DNA of 64,000 nucleotides from Candidatus Paraprochloron terpiosi LD05. Its GTDB lineage: Bacteria; Cyanobacteriota; Cyanobacteriia; Cyanobacteriales; Prochloraceae. Shown piece by piece: positions 37,114 to 45,453 of this stretch (its first letter is position 1; the number at the start of each line of letters is the position of its first letter). The notes under the pieces were generated by a model. It did not search any database and was not told the origin of the DNA. It saw nothing but the letters and a program-made list of their open reading frames with translations. The position numbers were made by a program, and so were the translations under genes. The stretch lies in NCBI GenBank assembly GCA_018141785.1, contig CP073341.1, forward strand, positions 3,565,422-3,629,421. Reading direction: 5' to 3'.

Positions 37114-37892
37114 GGCGTTGGTGAATTAAAAGATGATTCGAGGGGGAACAGGTACATCCCAGAACTTGAGGTAGTGAATTAGCAAACGAATTGAATGGTT
37201 GAGCATCTCGATGGACTTAGAATAGCATAATGTCTTGCGGTGCAGCCTTGCCAGATAATGCCTGAGGCGCGTATTTTAACCCTCCACCCTCGTCATGTAA
37301 GTTTTGCTGACAATCTGATCCCCATCTGGGATGTACTGAGGATAAACCTTGTATCCATCGGTGACGTAAAAGAAGCACTCCCAGACACTGACCAATCTCC
37401 ATAAGGGCTCAAAGGTGCAAGGCATCTGCGATCCCCTACCACCCAGCTTAAAAGTCCTGGTTTGAAGTGATCCACTGCGGTCCAAATCCAGAGCTTGTTT
37501 TTTTTGAGCCTACAAAGGTTTGGAGCTCATCGAGTTCACCCACGGAGGGAATCTTTTGGGGGACATGGGCGTCTGGAAGATGTCCGCCAACCTGTTTAAC
37601 CCAGTTAATAATGGTTGTGTGGTGAATATCTGTGACCCGCGCAATCCCCCGGAATCCTATACCATTAACATACATTTTGAGACAGAGGTTCCTCACGTCG
37701 TCGTTGAGCAAGGGTGGTTCTTGGGTTGTTCGATGAATTGGCGCCCGCAATCGACACAGCGGTTATTTTGCTTGTCTCTTCGGTGTCCATTTTTACGAAT
37801 ATGAGTGGACTTGCATCTTGGGCATTCGAGCATTGGCTTGTCTCTATCTTGAATTTATCTATTCTATATCCATCTTCTAATTCACCAACGCC
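37114..37892 (-). mobile_element. IS1-family insertion sequence
   Basis: 779 bp bounded by inverted repeats GGCGTTGGTGAATTA (37114 onward and complement at 37870-37892). The minus strand reads InsA-like MLECPRCKSTHIRKNGHRRD with two CxxC zinc motifs from 37833, then NHTTIINWVKQVGG in another frame. InsB follows: DHFKPG, WVVGDR, YKVYPQYIPDG, and EMLNHSIRLLIHYLKF. Several frameshifts beyond the normal programmed one mean the transposase is probably dead. No target duplication is visible. Confidence 0.85.
37122..37833 (-). pseudogene. IS1 transposase InsA/InsB, multiply frameshifted
   Basis: DDE-type IS1 transposase pieces in three frames (ATG at 37833). Zinc-ribbon and helix-turn-helix (GFRGIARVTDIHHTTIINWV) are followed by catalytic-domain fragments. 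IS1 normally makes InsAB' by one -1 frameshift; here at least two extra slips are seen. Confidence 0.8.
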
Positions 37893-38370
37893 TTCAAGGA
37901 GGCCGGATCGTAATACTTTCGGAACAACTTGATTTTTCCATTTTCGACATGGAAGAGCCCACCGTAGGTCTGACTATAATTTCGACCTGTTGGCATGATA
38001 TCAACTGCACCTTTCCACTCCGCAAAAACCATTTCTGGGTCTTGCATAGGGTAGAAGACTAGAAGTGAGGTAAAGTGCGCCTTGGCACTAATTTGGGCCC
38101 AGGCGGAATAATGAGCGATTAAGTTTTCTTTACCACTAATCCGCGTTGGGAAGCCCTCGGGGGAAAAAGGCATATCCTGAACAGCATCTTCAGCCCAGAC
38201 AGCTGCAAATTTCTTTATATCCTTCTCCTCAAGGGCTTCGAGGAAATAACTGTTTTGATGGCAGCTTCATCTGTTTTGATGGCAGCTTCATACTGTTGAT
38301 TCATGACGAGATAAATAGATGGAATGGCGATGAGTGATATGAGAATAAGTCTGTTGAGTACTGTTTTCAT
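37878..38370 (-). pseudogene. SnoaL/NTF2-like secreted protein, frameshifted and cut by IS1
   Basis: ATG at 38370 opens a signal or anchor segment (MKTVLNRLILISLIAIPSIY). A 21-bp tandem duplication (ATGAAGCTGCCATCAAAACAG twice, about 38264-38305) follows. One base is lost, and in the next frame SYFLEALEEKDIKKFAAVWAEDAV, PTRISGKENLIAHYS, VFAEWKGA and YGGLFHVENGKIKLFRKYYD give an NTF2-like cone fold. The last codons and stop come from the IS1 end. The downstream part is missing. Confidence 0.75.
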
Positions 38371-38379
38371 TTTTTCCCC

Positions 38380-39351
38380 TTAGAGAGTCTTTTCAAAATG
38401 CTTGACAACAGCATCAACAGAAGCAGTCACTGCCTCAAGATTATCGTAGAAATCAAACTGCGTAACACCATTGAGTAAGATTAATTCGACATTTTCGCCG
38501 CCCTCTTCTGCGTATTTCTTTGCACCTTGAGGAATGGCTGCTGCATCGGAATGAATGAGCACGGCTGGCTTTTGTAGCGTGCGTGCGGTCTGAATCGCAT
38601 CGTAGGTCAACCAACCTTCCCAGGAAGCAGCGTTGAACTTATTCTCATATTCCGGCACGAGACCGCGATTGGATTCCGTGTAGTACGGAACCCGAAACAT
38701 TACTGCATTCTTGTTAGTCGTGCTGACTGCCTCTAGAATCATTGGCTCAGCAGCGTTTTCTGCCTGACGGCTAATTTCGATGAGATTGTTAACACCTTCT
38801 TCTCCGCCATAAATCGCCTTCACAATCTTTGCATCGTGAAGCCAAGGGGCAACAAGTGCCAAAGACTGAATGTTTTGGTTCTGTGCTGCTGCATCACTCA
38901 TATATCCAGCCGACGCGCAAATCCCTAGGCCAGCTACCCGTGTGCTATCGATTTCTGCCCGATCCACGAGATAGTTAGCTGCGGCGTTGATATCCTCTGT
39001 TTTTCGCCGCGGGCTTTCCAAGTACTGCGGGCGACCTTCGACCTGAGATTCTCCCCAGCCACGAAAATCAAAAACGAGTGCTGCATATCCTCTATCTGCT
39101 AGCTCGACAGCATACGTGCTGGACATTTGCTCTTTTACGGTCGTCCAGGCACCGGTAACTATAACGCCGGGTAATTTCTGCCCTTCTTGATAATTATCTG
39201 GCAAGAATAGCGTACCAACAAGCGTCTCACCCTGGCTTTCAAATGTTACTGGCTTCTGCATAGCTGCTTTTGCATTGGTGGCAATAAATGTTGTAAAAAT
39301 CTTAGCGATTGCGGGTAGTAATCTCATGATTTTTTCTCTTTTTGTGTTCAA
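38380..39351 (-). CDS. Secreted alpha/beta hydrolase, dienelactone-hydrolase-like
   Basis: A 323-residue protein; an N-terminal signal peptide (about 1-30, ending NAKAA) indicates export. The alpha/beta fold shows VIVTGAWTTVKEQM, ALVFDFRGWGESQ and a nucleophile elbow GLGICASAGYMSD, where Cys occupies the usual Ser position, as in dienelactone-hydrolase relatives. A late Asp (VLIHSDAAAIPQGA) is present; the catalytic His is not certain. Substrate unknown. It starts 29 bases from the broken NTF2-like gene it precedes, on the same strand, so both were probably one operon. Confidence 0.85.
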   Translation of the reverse strand: MNTKREKIMRLLPAIAKIFTTFIATNAKAAMQKPVTFESQGETLVGTLFLPDNYQEGQKLPGVIVTGAWTTVKEQMSSTYAVELADRGYAALVFDFRGWGESQVEGRPQYLESPRRKTEDINAAANYLVDRAEIDSTRVAGLGICASAGYMSDAAAQNQNIQSLALVAPWLHDAKIVKAIYGGEEGVNNLIEISRQAENAAEPMILEAVSTTNKNAVMFRVPYYTESNRGLVPEYENKFNAASWEGWLTYDAIQTARTLQKPAVLIHSDAAAIPQGAKKYAEEGGENVELILLNGVTQFDFYDNLEAVTASVDAVVKHFEKTL

Positions 39352-39363
39352 TATAGTCTTTTG

Positions 39364-39636
39364 GCCGATAGATTTTAGCTAACAAATGTTAACACTTGCT
39401 AACCAATGCACTACTGAAATAAGTTTAGTTCCGGTGGCTCTCTCCCAATGCAGTCACTTAGAAAGTAACTGCTCTTTATTCTATTTTGTCAGCTTGGTTA
39501 TCGCTGTGTTTCCAATATACCTAATTAAAAGCCTTTTGGAAATAGGTATTTACTACTAATTTCCAAGGCCGTTTTTAGATTATCTGTGAGCGAATGTAGC
39601 TTTTTGTTAGCAAATCAACCAAACCACTGTGTATCA
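39364..39636. repeat. Long dispersed repeat, copy 1
   Basis: About 270 bases matching 43670-43917. Shared blocks include AACCAATGCACTACTGAAAT, CTCTCTCCCAATGCAGTCAC, CTATTTTGTCAGCTTGGTTA and CAATATACCTAATT. It runs into the 3' end of the broken dynamin gene, whose last codons it supplies. Confidence 0.85.
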
Positions 39637-41601
39637 ACCCTTCTATGTTACGGCAAAGCTGACTAATGTCCGTTTCAAATTGCTGCAACCGGGTTAATTC
39701 TGTATCTCGATGAATTTGTCTCTTCTCACGGAGCTGCACTAAATTCTCCAACTCCTCTTTGCGTCCCTGAATGTCATCTTTAACTCGTTGAGTTACTTCC
39801 CCTTCGTAAGTATCAAAACAGGAGGCGATCGCATCGTAAATGGGCTGCCATTGTTCTTGGGCAACTTTAGGGAGGTGTTTAGCTAGCTCCTTTTTCGCCG
39901 TCTTCAGCAGTTCTTGCCGTCCTTTTTCCATTTGCCAACTTCCCACTCCCAAACCGAGGAAAACCAAGGTTACCGGACCAGCCATCGCCCCGAAGAGAGC
40001 AGTGGTGAAGGCGCTAATACCAATTACCAGCATCATATTCACTACTATATCCTGGAAGTCTAACCCGGAGGCGGTTAGTATACCATCGGTAATTTTCCCC
40101 GTCTTGGTGGAAACCAACCCCGTAGCCCAATTTGCCCACCCAGGAGGGTTATTTTCTCCGGAAGACTCTTCTCCGGTGAGTTGCTCGGTAATTTTCGCCG
40201 TTACCTGAGCATATTCCTTCCCGTAGTAAGCTGCTTTAGCAGATAATATAGCAAAAGAACCATTCATTTCTTCTTCCACACCATGACTCCAAACAGCAAT
40301 TTTATCTTTTAAATACTGCTCGAATGCTTCTTTCATTTGCCCTTCAAAGGCTTTGCGCTTATTTTTATCTACCAGGGCGAAAATTTCTAGATTCACGCGC
40401 TCCCCGAAGTCGGCTTCAAAGCTATGCTCTAAGTTTAATAAATAATCCCGGAAAGAATCGGCAATTCCTTGAGCTTGCTCATTTTTTAGGGTTCTAATTT
40501 CTGACCTAAAGCGATGGCAAATTTCTCCCAGTTTAGCAAATTCCGGTTCCACAGCTATAACCTGTTCTTTTAAAGCTTCTATGTCCCGATCCAATAAAGG
40601 AATGCGACGGTGGATAGCTTCTTGAACTTTAGTCTCGGTTTGACGGGCGATAGTTATTCCTTGGCGGAATTCAGCCATGGCTCTTTCTTGGGTTAAAAAT
40701 TCATCGTCCCGGTCAGATCAGCATTTTTATCTTTCTTCCGCAGACGTAACGCTTGGAAAGCAGAAATGGCAAATACTCTTTTCTCATAGATATCTACCCC
40801 GTCTACCTGACAGTATTCTGCCAAATTAGCTTGAAAAACCCGTCCCAATTTCTCCTCAGCTGCTGCTAATTCTTCTGGGTCATCCGGATCTAGCAAACTA
40901 TCTTGAACTCTGTCCCAACCATTGAGGAGAAAGAACACCGTTAAGCCTTTATCTTTGATATAATTCTCTAAATAGCGTCGTTCTCCCAAAGTACAAGGTT
41001 GGGTTGCTCGCAGGACGAAGAGGATAGCGTGGCAATTTTTAATATAACCCAGGGATAATTCGTTCCGTGCCTCCGTATCATTTAATCCTGGACTATCCAC
41101 AATTTCTACTCCTTGTTTTAACAAGGGTAAAGGATAATCCACTGCTGCATATTTAACGTTGGGGAAGGCGAGATTTTGCTCCCGTTCCAGTCTTTTTGCT
41201 TCTGTTGGATCAATGGTATAGCGACTCTTGAAAGTCTGCAAATCCATGGATTCACTTGGGGTATTATCGTTAAAATAAACCGTTACTTTCTGGGTTTCAC
41301 CATAGCGCAAAATGGTCAGGAGAGCAGTGCAGGGATTGACTGCGCTGGGGAGTATATTTTCTCCAATTAAGGCATTGAGTAAAGTACTTTTTCCCCGCTT
41401 CATATCTCCTAATACTAATAGACGAAATAGTCCTTTGCGGAAGTTTTCACTCACTTTAAGGATATCTTCCCTTTCTCTTTCTAAACCCACCTCCTGAACC
41501 AGCAGGGTATCAGCCATTTGGGTTAGGTAATGAGCAAGTTGGGAGCGGGTTTTTGCGACCTGTTCTAAATCAGCGATGAAGGTTTCGGTGGCAATTTTCA
41601 T
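39575..41601 (-). pseudogene. Second dynamin-like GTPase, split by a small deletion
   Basis: The first part (41601-40693, 302 residues) has GDMKRGKST, PCTALLTIL, DSPGLND and NGWD, so a whole GTPase head. Its frame ends LTGTMNF. The continuation is in the next frame, FLTQERAMAEFRQGITIARQ and so on (to 39575), with neck helices and a hydrophobic paddle (ILTASGLDFQDIV, LVFLGLGVGSWQ). Compared with the intact dynamin, roughly 25-30 bases coding FPEFFAALNQ are missing at about 40705. The final HSGLVDLLTKSYIRSQII overlaps the dispersed repeat. The head alone might still be made. Confidence 0.85.
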
Positions 41602-41724
41602 GGGTGGTGCATCATATAATAACTTTTATTTTATCACAGAGGCAGGTCGGACATAGAGAGAGGTGATTGAGATAAAGTATTTGCTTCACACCCCATACCC
41701 TTCCAAAGCTCTATCTTTCTGTAA

Positions 41725-42186
41725 TTAGGAATTATTAGTGAAGAGTTTAGCAAATCCCCCTAGCAAACCAATGACGATTGCTGTGACGGTGGTGCGACTG
41801 ACAAATTCTGAAGCTTCGATTCGTTTTTCCCAGCTATTGAATCTATCTTACACTTTGTTTTCTAGGGATTCAATTCTTTGGTCTACTGCTTCTAACTTGC
41901 TCTCTAATCTGATTCCTTGAGCATCAATTTTTTCATCTAATCGTTTCAGACTATTATTCACTTTATCATCTAATTGTTTTATTTCAGGAGCCAATTTGTC
42001 TTCAAGTCGTTTTAGTCCATTGTCCATTGTTTGCTCCATTCGTTTCAACTCTCCATTAATACGTTGAAATTCTCCTTCTACTTTAGCCAAGCAAACTTCA
42101 ATTTTCTTGTCTAATGACTCTAAACCGATGTCAATTTTTTTTTCTAGACCTAAAATTAAGGTTTTCAGTTCTTCCAAATCGGTCAT
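41725..42186 (-). pseudogene. Coiled-coil membrane-anchored protein with in-frame TAA
   Basis: The 112-residue frame is a long heptad coiled coil (LEELKTLILGLEKKID... LEAVDQRIESLENKV). It ends at TAA (41848-41850), but the same frame continues: DRFNSWEKRIEASEF, then a membrane segment VTAIVIGLLGGFAKLF, to a stop at 41725. Cyanobacterial relatives normally have both coiled coil and tail helix in one protein. The premature stop removes the anchor. Confidence 0.72.
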
Positions 42187-42317
42187 TGTCTCTCTCCTTG
42201 AGATATCAACTTTACCTTATTAATAAGATACCATATCTTGAAATTTTTGATTGCTTACTTGAAACCTGGGAGGAAATTACAGTATAATGAAAACTTGTGT
42301 CCATTAGAGGGAGTCTC

Positions 42318-42515
42318 ATGCCCAAACTGAAAACCCGCAGGGCGGCTGCCAAGCGCTTTCGCCCCACTGGTACCGGTAAAATCTTTCGTCGCAAAGGAAA
42401 CCGCAACCATTTACTCCAGAAAAAAGACTCGGAACGTAAGCGTCGTCTCAGTGTCAGAACTCTCGTCCACGAAGCAGACGAACAAAATGTCCGTCTCATG
42501 CTCCCCTATATGTAA
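42318..42515 (+). CDS. rpmI: Ribosomal protein bL35
   Basis: 65 residues, [20 protein letters not shown] at the N-terminus, then [16 protein letters not shown] and a typical basic composition. The start is the ATG at 42318, preceded by GAGGGAG; the frame open upstream adds MSIRGSL but is not conserved. It is followed after 40 bases by rplT, the standard L35-L20 operon. Component of the 50S subunit. Confidence 0.96.
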   Translation: MPKLKTRRAAAKRFRPTGTGKIFRRKGNRNHLLQKKDSERKRRLSVRTLVHEADEQNVRLMLPYM

Positions 42516-42555
42516 AGCTCAACTACAAACTACCCACCACTAAAAACCCAGAACT

Positions 42556-42903
42556 ATGAGAGTAAAAAGAGGTAATGTCGCTCGCAAGCGCCGCAAAAAG
42601 ATTCTAAAATTAGCTAAAGGATACCGAGGATCTCACTCAAAACTGTTCCGCATTGCTAACCAACAGGTAATGAAAGCCCTGCGGAATGCTTATCGCGATC
42701 GCCGCAAGCGTAAGCGGGACTTTCGCCGTCTCTGGATCACTCGCATTAATGCTGCTGCGAGACAGCACGGTATCAGTTACAGTCAATTAGCGGGTAAGTT
42801 GAAGTTAGCAAAAATTGAAATAAACCGCAAAATGCTGGCCCAAATGGCTATTCTAGATCCAGAAGCATTTGAAGCGGTGGTTGAAATAGCTCAAAAACAC
42901 TGA
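42556..42903 (+). CDS. rplT: Ribosomal protein bL20
   Basis: 115 residues: [24 protein letters not shown], then [23 protein letters not shown] and the C-terminal domain [16 protein letters not shown]. It binds 23S rRNA and is needed for early 50S assembly. In many bacteria bL20 represses its own operon. Only 2 bases separate it from the downstream solute-binding gene, so that gene is probably in the same transcript. Confidence 0.97.
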   Translation: MRVKRGNVARKRRKKILKLAKGYRGSHSKLFRIANQQVMKALRNAYRDRRKRKRDFRRLWITRINAAARQHGISYSQLAGKLKLAKIEINRKMLAQMAILDPEAFEAVVEIAQKH

Positions 42904-42905
42904 CA

Positions 42906-43685
42906 GTGACGATTTTGCGCATCAGTGCCATCTGGCTGTTAATGCTCCTATCTCTCCCTGTCAAACCATTACAAGGAGCAGAACTGGAGCAAATAGAGCG
43001 GCGGGGCAAACTCATTGTGGCCGTCAAGGACAACCTTCGCCCCCTCGGTTTCTACGACGAGGAGGGGAACCTCCAAGGGCTGGAAATTGAAATTGGGCGG
43101 CGTTTGGCACAAGAATTGCTCGGCACTCCAGAAGCAGTAATATTTGTACCAGTTACCAACCAAGACCGTTTAAATGTAGTCTTAGAAGGCAAAGTAGACT
43201 TGGCCATCGCCCGAGTCACTTTCACTCCTTCCCGCGCCCGCTTAGTAAATTTTAGCCACTATTACTATCTGGATGGCACCGGTTTAATAACTAAAAACCC
43301 CGAGGTGCAAACATGGGAAGACTTAGAAGGGAAAAAAATTGCCCTACTGAACAATTCCAGTACTGTAGATATTATGCAAAATGCTTTGCCTCGGGCTCAA
43401 CTAGTGGGAGTAAACTCTTATCAAGAGGGCTATGAATTACTGGAAGCAGATATAGTTGATGGCTTTGCAGCCGATAATACCATCCTGGCTGGTTGGGTGC
43501 AAGAATATCCCGCCTATCGCCTACTACCAGACAGTATCTCCGCCGCCCCCCTCTGCGTTATTATGCCCAAAGGCTTACAGTATCTTAGCTTGCGTAAAAA
43601 AGTCAATCGGGCGATCGCCCGTTGGCGTGACCGTTGGTTACCGGAAAGGATAAGATATTGGGGACTACCGATAGATTTTAGTTAA
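42906..43685 (+). CDS. Periplasmic amino-acid-type solute-binding protein (SBP family 3)
   Basis: A 259-residue protein with GTG start. The signal peptide (about 1-23, LLMLLSLPVKPLQGAE) is followed by a type-3 binding fold: LIVAVKDNLRPLGFYDEEGNLQGLEIEIGRRLA, DLAIARVTFTPSRARLVNFSHYYY and KKIALLNNSSTVDIM. It should bind a polar amino acid or similar ligand in the periplasm. Permease and ATPase genes are absent, so it either works with a distant transporter or acts as a sensor. The position directly after rplT is unusual. Confidence 0.88.
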   Translation: MTILRISAIWLLMLLSLPVKPLQGAELEQIERRGKLIVAVKDNLRPLGFYDEEGNLQGLEIEIGRRLAQELLGTPEAVIFVPVTNQDRLNVVLEGKVDLAIARVTFTPSRARLVNFSHYYYLDGTGLITKNPEVQTWEDLEGKKIALLNNSSTVDIMQNALPRAQLVGVNSYQEGYELLEADIVDGFAADNTILAGWVQEYPAYRLLPDSISAAPLCVIMPKGLQYLSLRKKVNRAIARWRDRWLPERIRYWGLPIDFS

Positions 43686-43917
43686 CCAATGCACTACTGA
43701 AATAAGCCAGTAGAGGGGCTCTCTCCCAATGCAGTCACTTAGAAAGTAACCGCTCTTTGTTCTATTTTGTCAGCTTGGTTATCGCTGTATTGTCTCAATA
43801 TACCTAATTCCAAGGGTTTGTGCAATAAGTATTTACTACTAATTTTCAAAGCAGTTTTGAAAACGTTTGTAATTAAATATTACTTTTTGTAAGCAAATCT
43901 ACCACTTTGTATCAGCC
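43670..43917. repeat. Long dispersed repeat, copy 2
   Basis: Begins at the 3' end of the solute-binding gene (CCGATAGATTTTAG shared with copy 1) and runs to the Ycf37-like gene's upstream region. Confidence 0.85.
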
Positions 43918-43945
43918 TCTTTAACACGTACCACCACAGTTACCC

Positions 43946-44479
43946 ATGAATGAAACTCTGCCAGTAATTTATCTCAGTTTCTTACTCATTTTGCTGACAG
44001 CCAGCGCCATATTCATTTTTCGGCAAGTTTTGAAAGTTCGTCGTCGAGAAAGTAACTTCTCCCGACTGCAAGAGAAGCTAAAAAATAAAAAGGGTACTGC
44101 CAAAGACTATTATGAGTTAGGTAGCCTTTATCTGGAAAAAAAACTTTTCGTCCAGTCGCTCCAGCTATTTCAAAAAGCATTAAAAGTAGCAGGAAAACAA
44201 GAAGTAGAGGAAGAAAACCAGGCTTTGATTTATAATGGCATGGGCTATGCTTATTTTGCCCAAGAACAATATGATTTGGCGATCCGGCAATATAAAGAAG
44301 CTTTAAAATTAAACCCAGAGTATCTCATTGCTTTAAATAATTTAGGTAATGTCTACGAAAAGAAGCAGTTAGTAACCCAAGCTTTAGAAATTTATCAACA
44401 AACCCTAAAATACGACCCCAACAATGCTACGGCTAAGGGGCGCGTGGAATCTTTAAGTAAACGGTTAACTAGTAAATAG
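43946..44479 (+). CDS. TPR membrane protein, Ycf37-like (photosystem I assembly)
   Basis: 177 residues. One membrane helix (YLSFLLILLTASAIFIF, about 9-25) is followed by three TPR units: AKDYYELGSLYLEKKLF, ALIYNGMGYAYFAQEQYDLAIRQY and LIALNNLGNVYEKKQLVTQALEIY. This layout matches Ycf37/Pyg7, which helps assemble or stabilise photosystem I. The helix would hold it in the thylakoid with TPRs facing the cytoplasm. Confidence 0.8.
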   Translation: MNETLPVIYLSFLLILLTASAIFIFRQVLKVRRRESNFSRLQEKLKNKKGTAKDYYELGSLYLEKKLFVQSLQLFQKALKVAGKQEVEEENQALIYNGMGYAYFAQEQYDLAIRQYKEALKLNPEYLIALNNLGNVYEKKQLVTQALEIYQQTLKYDPNNATAKGRVESLSKRLTSK

Positions 44480-44624
44480 GGTAGTAATCAATCCCATAGA
44501 TAGCAATTAATGAAAAAATAATTAAACTATTATCATTGGCAATTTACTCTAACTTACTATTAGCCATGCCTGCATTTGCTGCTCAATGTGCCTATGTTAC
44601 TAAAGGGTTTCAATATTACCTTAA

Positions 44625-44652
44625 AGGTAGGGTGGGCATTGCCCACCAGTAG
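44625..44652. repeat. GTAGGGTGGGCATTGCCCACC palindrome
   Basis: A member of the GGTGGGCAATGCCCACC family. Other copies: 4075, 45252, 57828, with half-copies at 59316 and 61301. Confidence 0.75.
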
Positions 44653-44662
44653 TGAATATGGT

Positions 44663-45001
44663 TTAGTTGAGGGAGAGCTGCACCCGAATCGCCAATTCCA
44701 CAGCAGCCATTTCTTCCCGCGTCAGCTCCCCCGCTTTGTCCGACATTCGTTGCTTGGACACAGTTGTCAGTTGATCAGCCATCGCCTTTTTCTGGCGACC
44801 TTGAAACATAACGAGTGCTTCGCTTGGGTAGATCCGGGAGACGTTACTGGTCATGGGCACGACCTGAACCCTGTTGAGGTTTCGGTTAGCAGCATTGTTG
44901 CTGACAATAATTGCAGGCCGTTTTTTCCGTATTTCACCACCGACTGCCGGCTCGAAATTGATCCACCAGACTTCACCTCGGTTCATCCATAACATCTCCA
45001 A
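44663..45001 (-). CDS. MazF/PemK-family toxin (endoribonuclease)
   Basis: About 107-112 residues: NRGEVWWINFEPAVGGEIRKKRPAIIVSNNAAN at the N-terminus, then VQVVPMTSNVSRIYPSEAL and MADQLTTVSKQRM. This is the MazF RNA-cleaving fold with the conserved RPAIIVS core. The start is ATG 45001 or, more family-like, the ATG at 44986 (MNRGEVWW). It overlaps the antitoxin's 3' end, so they are translated together. Free MazF cuts mRNA and halts growth. Confidence 0.92.
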   Translation of the reverse strand: MEMLWMNRGEVWWINFEPAVGGEIRKKRPAIIVSNNAANRNLNRVQVVPMTSNVSRIYPSEALVMFQGRQKKAMADQLTTVSKQRMSDKAGELTREEMAAVELAIRVQLSLN

Positions 45002-45203
45002 CTAGAGCTTCAGCCCATTCTAGTGCCTCCCCTTCACGTTCTTCGTCTGCTGCCATCTGTTTATAGGCAGCATCAAGTTCGTTCTTGATGACATAGGGAC
45101 GCACGATATCCTCAATGAATTGGCTGATATCGCCTTTCCCTACGACCTTGTACAGCCCTTCATATACCTGTTCCTCAATATTTATGGTCAGTTTCTTGTG
45201 CAT
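44973..45203 (-). CDS. Antitoxin of the MazF pair
   Basis: 76 residues from the ATG at 45203: MHKKLTINIEEQVYEGLYKVVG forms a ribbon-helix-helix-like DNA-binding start. Then DISQFIEDIVRPYVI and an acidic helical tail EREGEALEWAEALVGD likely wrap the toxin. The longer open frame upstream consists of dispersed-repeat sequence and lacks a ribosome site. It should neutralise the toxin and repress the operon. Confidence 0.88.
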   Translation of the reverse strand: MHKKLTINIEEQVYEGLYKVVGKGDISQFIEDIVRPYVIKNELDAAYKQMAADEEREGEALEWAEALVGDVMDEPR

Positions 45204-45239
45204 TTGGGCTTCACGGGCTTTATGTTTTATTGCTATTAT

Positions 45240-45430
45240 ATAATATTTAGAGGGTAGGGTGGGCATTGCCCACCAACATATCGCCCTTAACCTGAATTGC
45301 GGGCGCTTGTAGGGGCACGGATAAAACCCCTGGTAAGGCGTGTGCAATAACAACTTACTCTGTTGCTAGGGTACCAAACGTTACCAAAATTGCCCACCCT
45401 AGGAACTACTTTCCTCTTCCCGATTCCCGA
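45240..45430. repeat. Cluster of dispersed repeats
   Basis: GTAGGGTGGGCATTGCCCACC, GCCCTTAACCTGAATTGCGGGC and GGTACCAAACGTTACC...TTGCCCACCCTA follow one another upstream of the antitoxin. All have other copies in the window. Confidence 0.7.
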
Positions 45431-45453
45431 TTCGGGCGCGAACGCGCTATATT

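Noticed and set aside
44576..44992. 138-codon plus-strand frame
   Set aside because: It is antisense to the MazF toxin gene.
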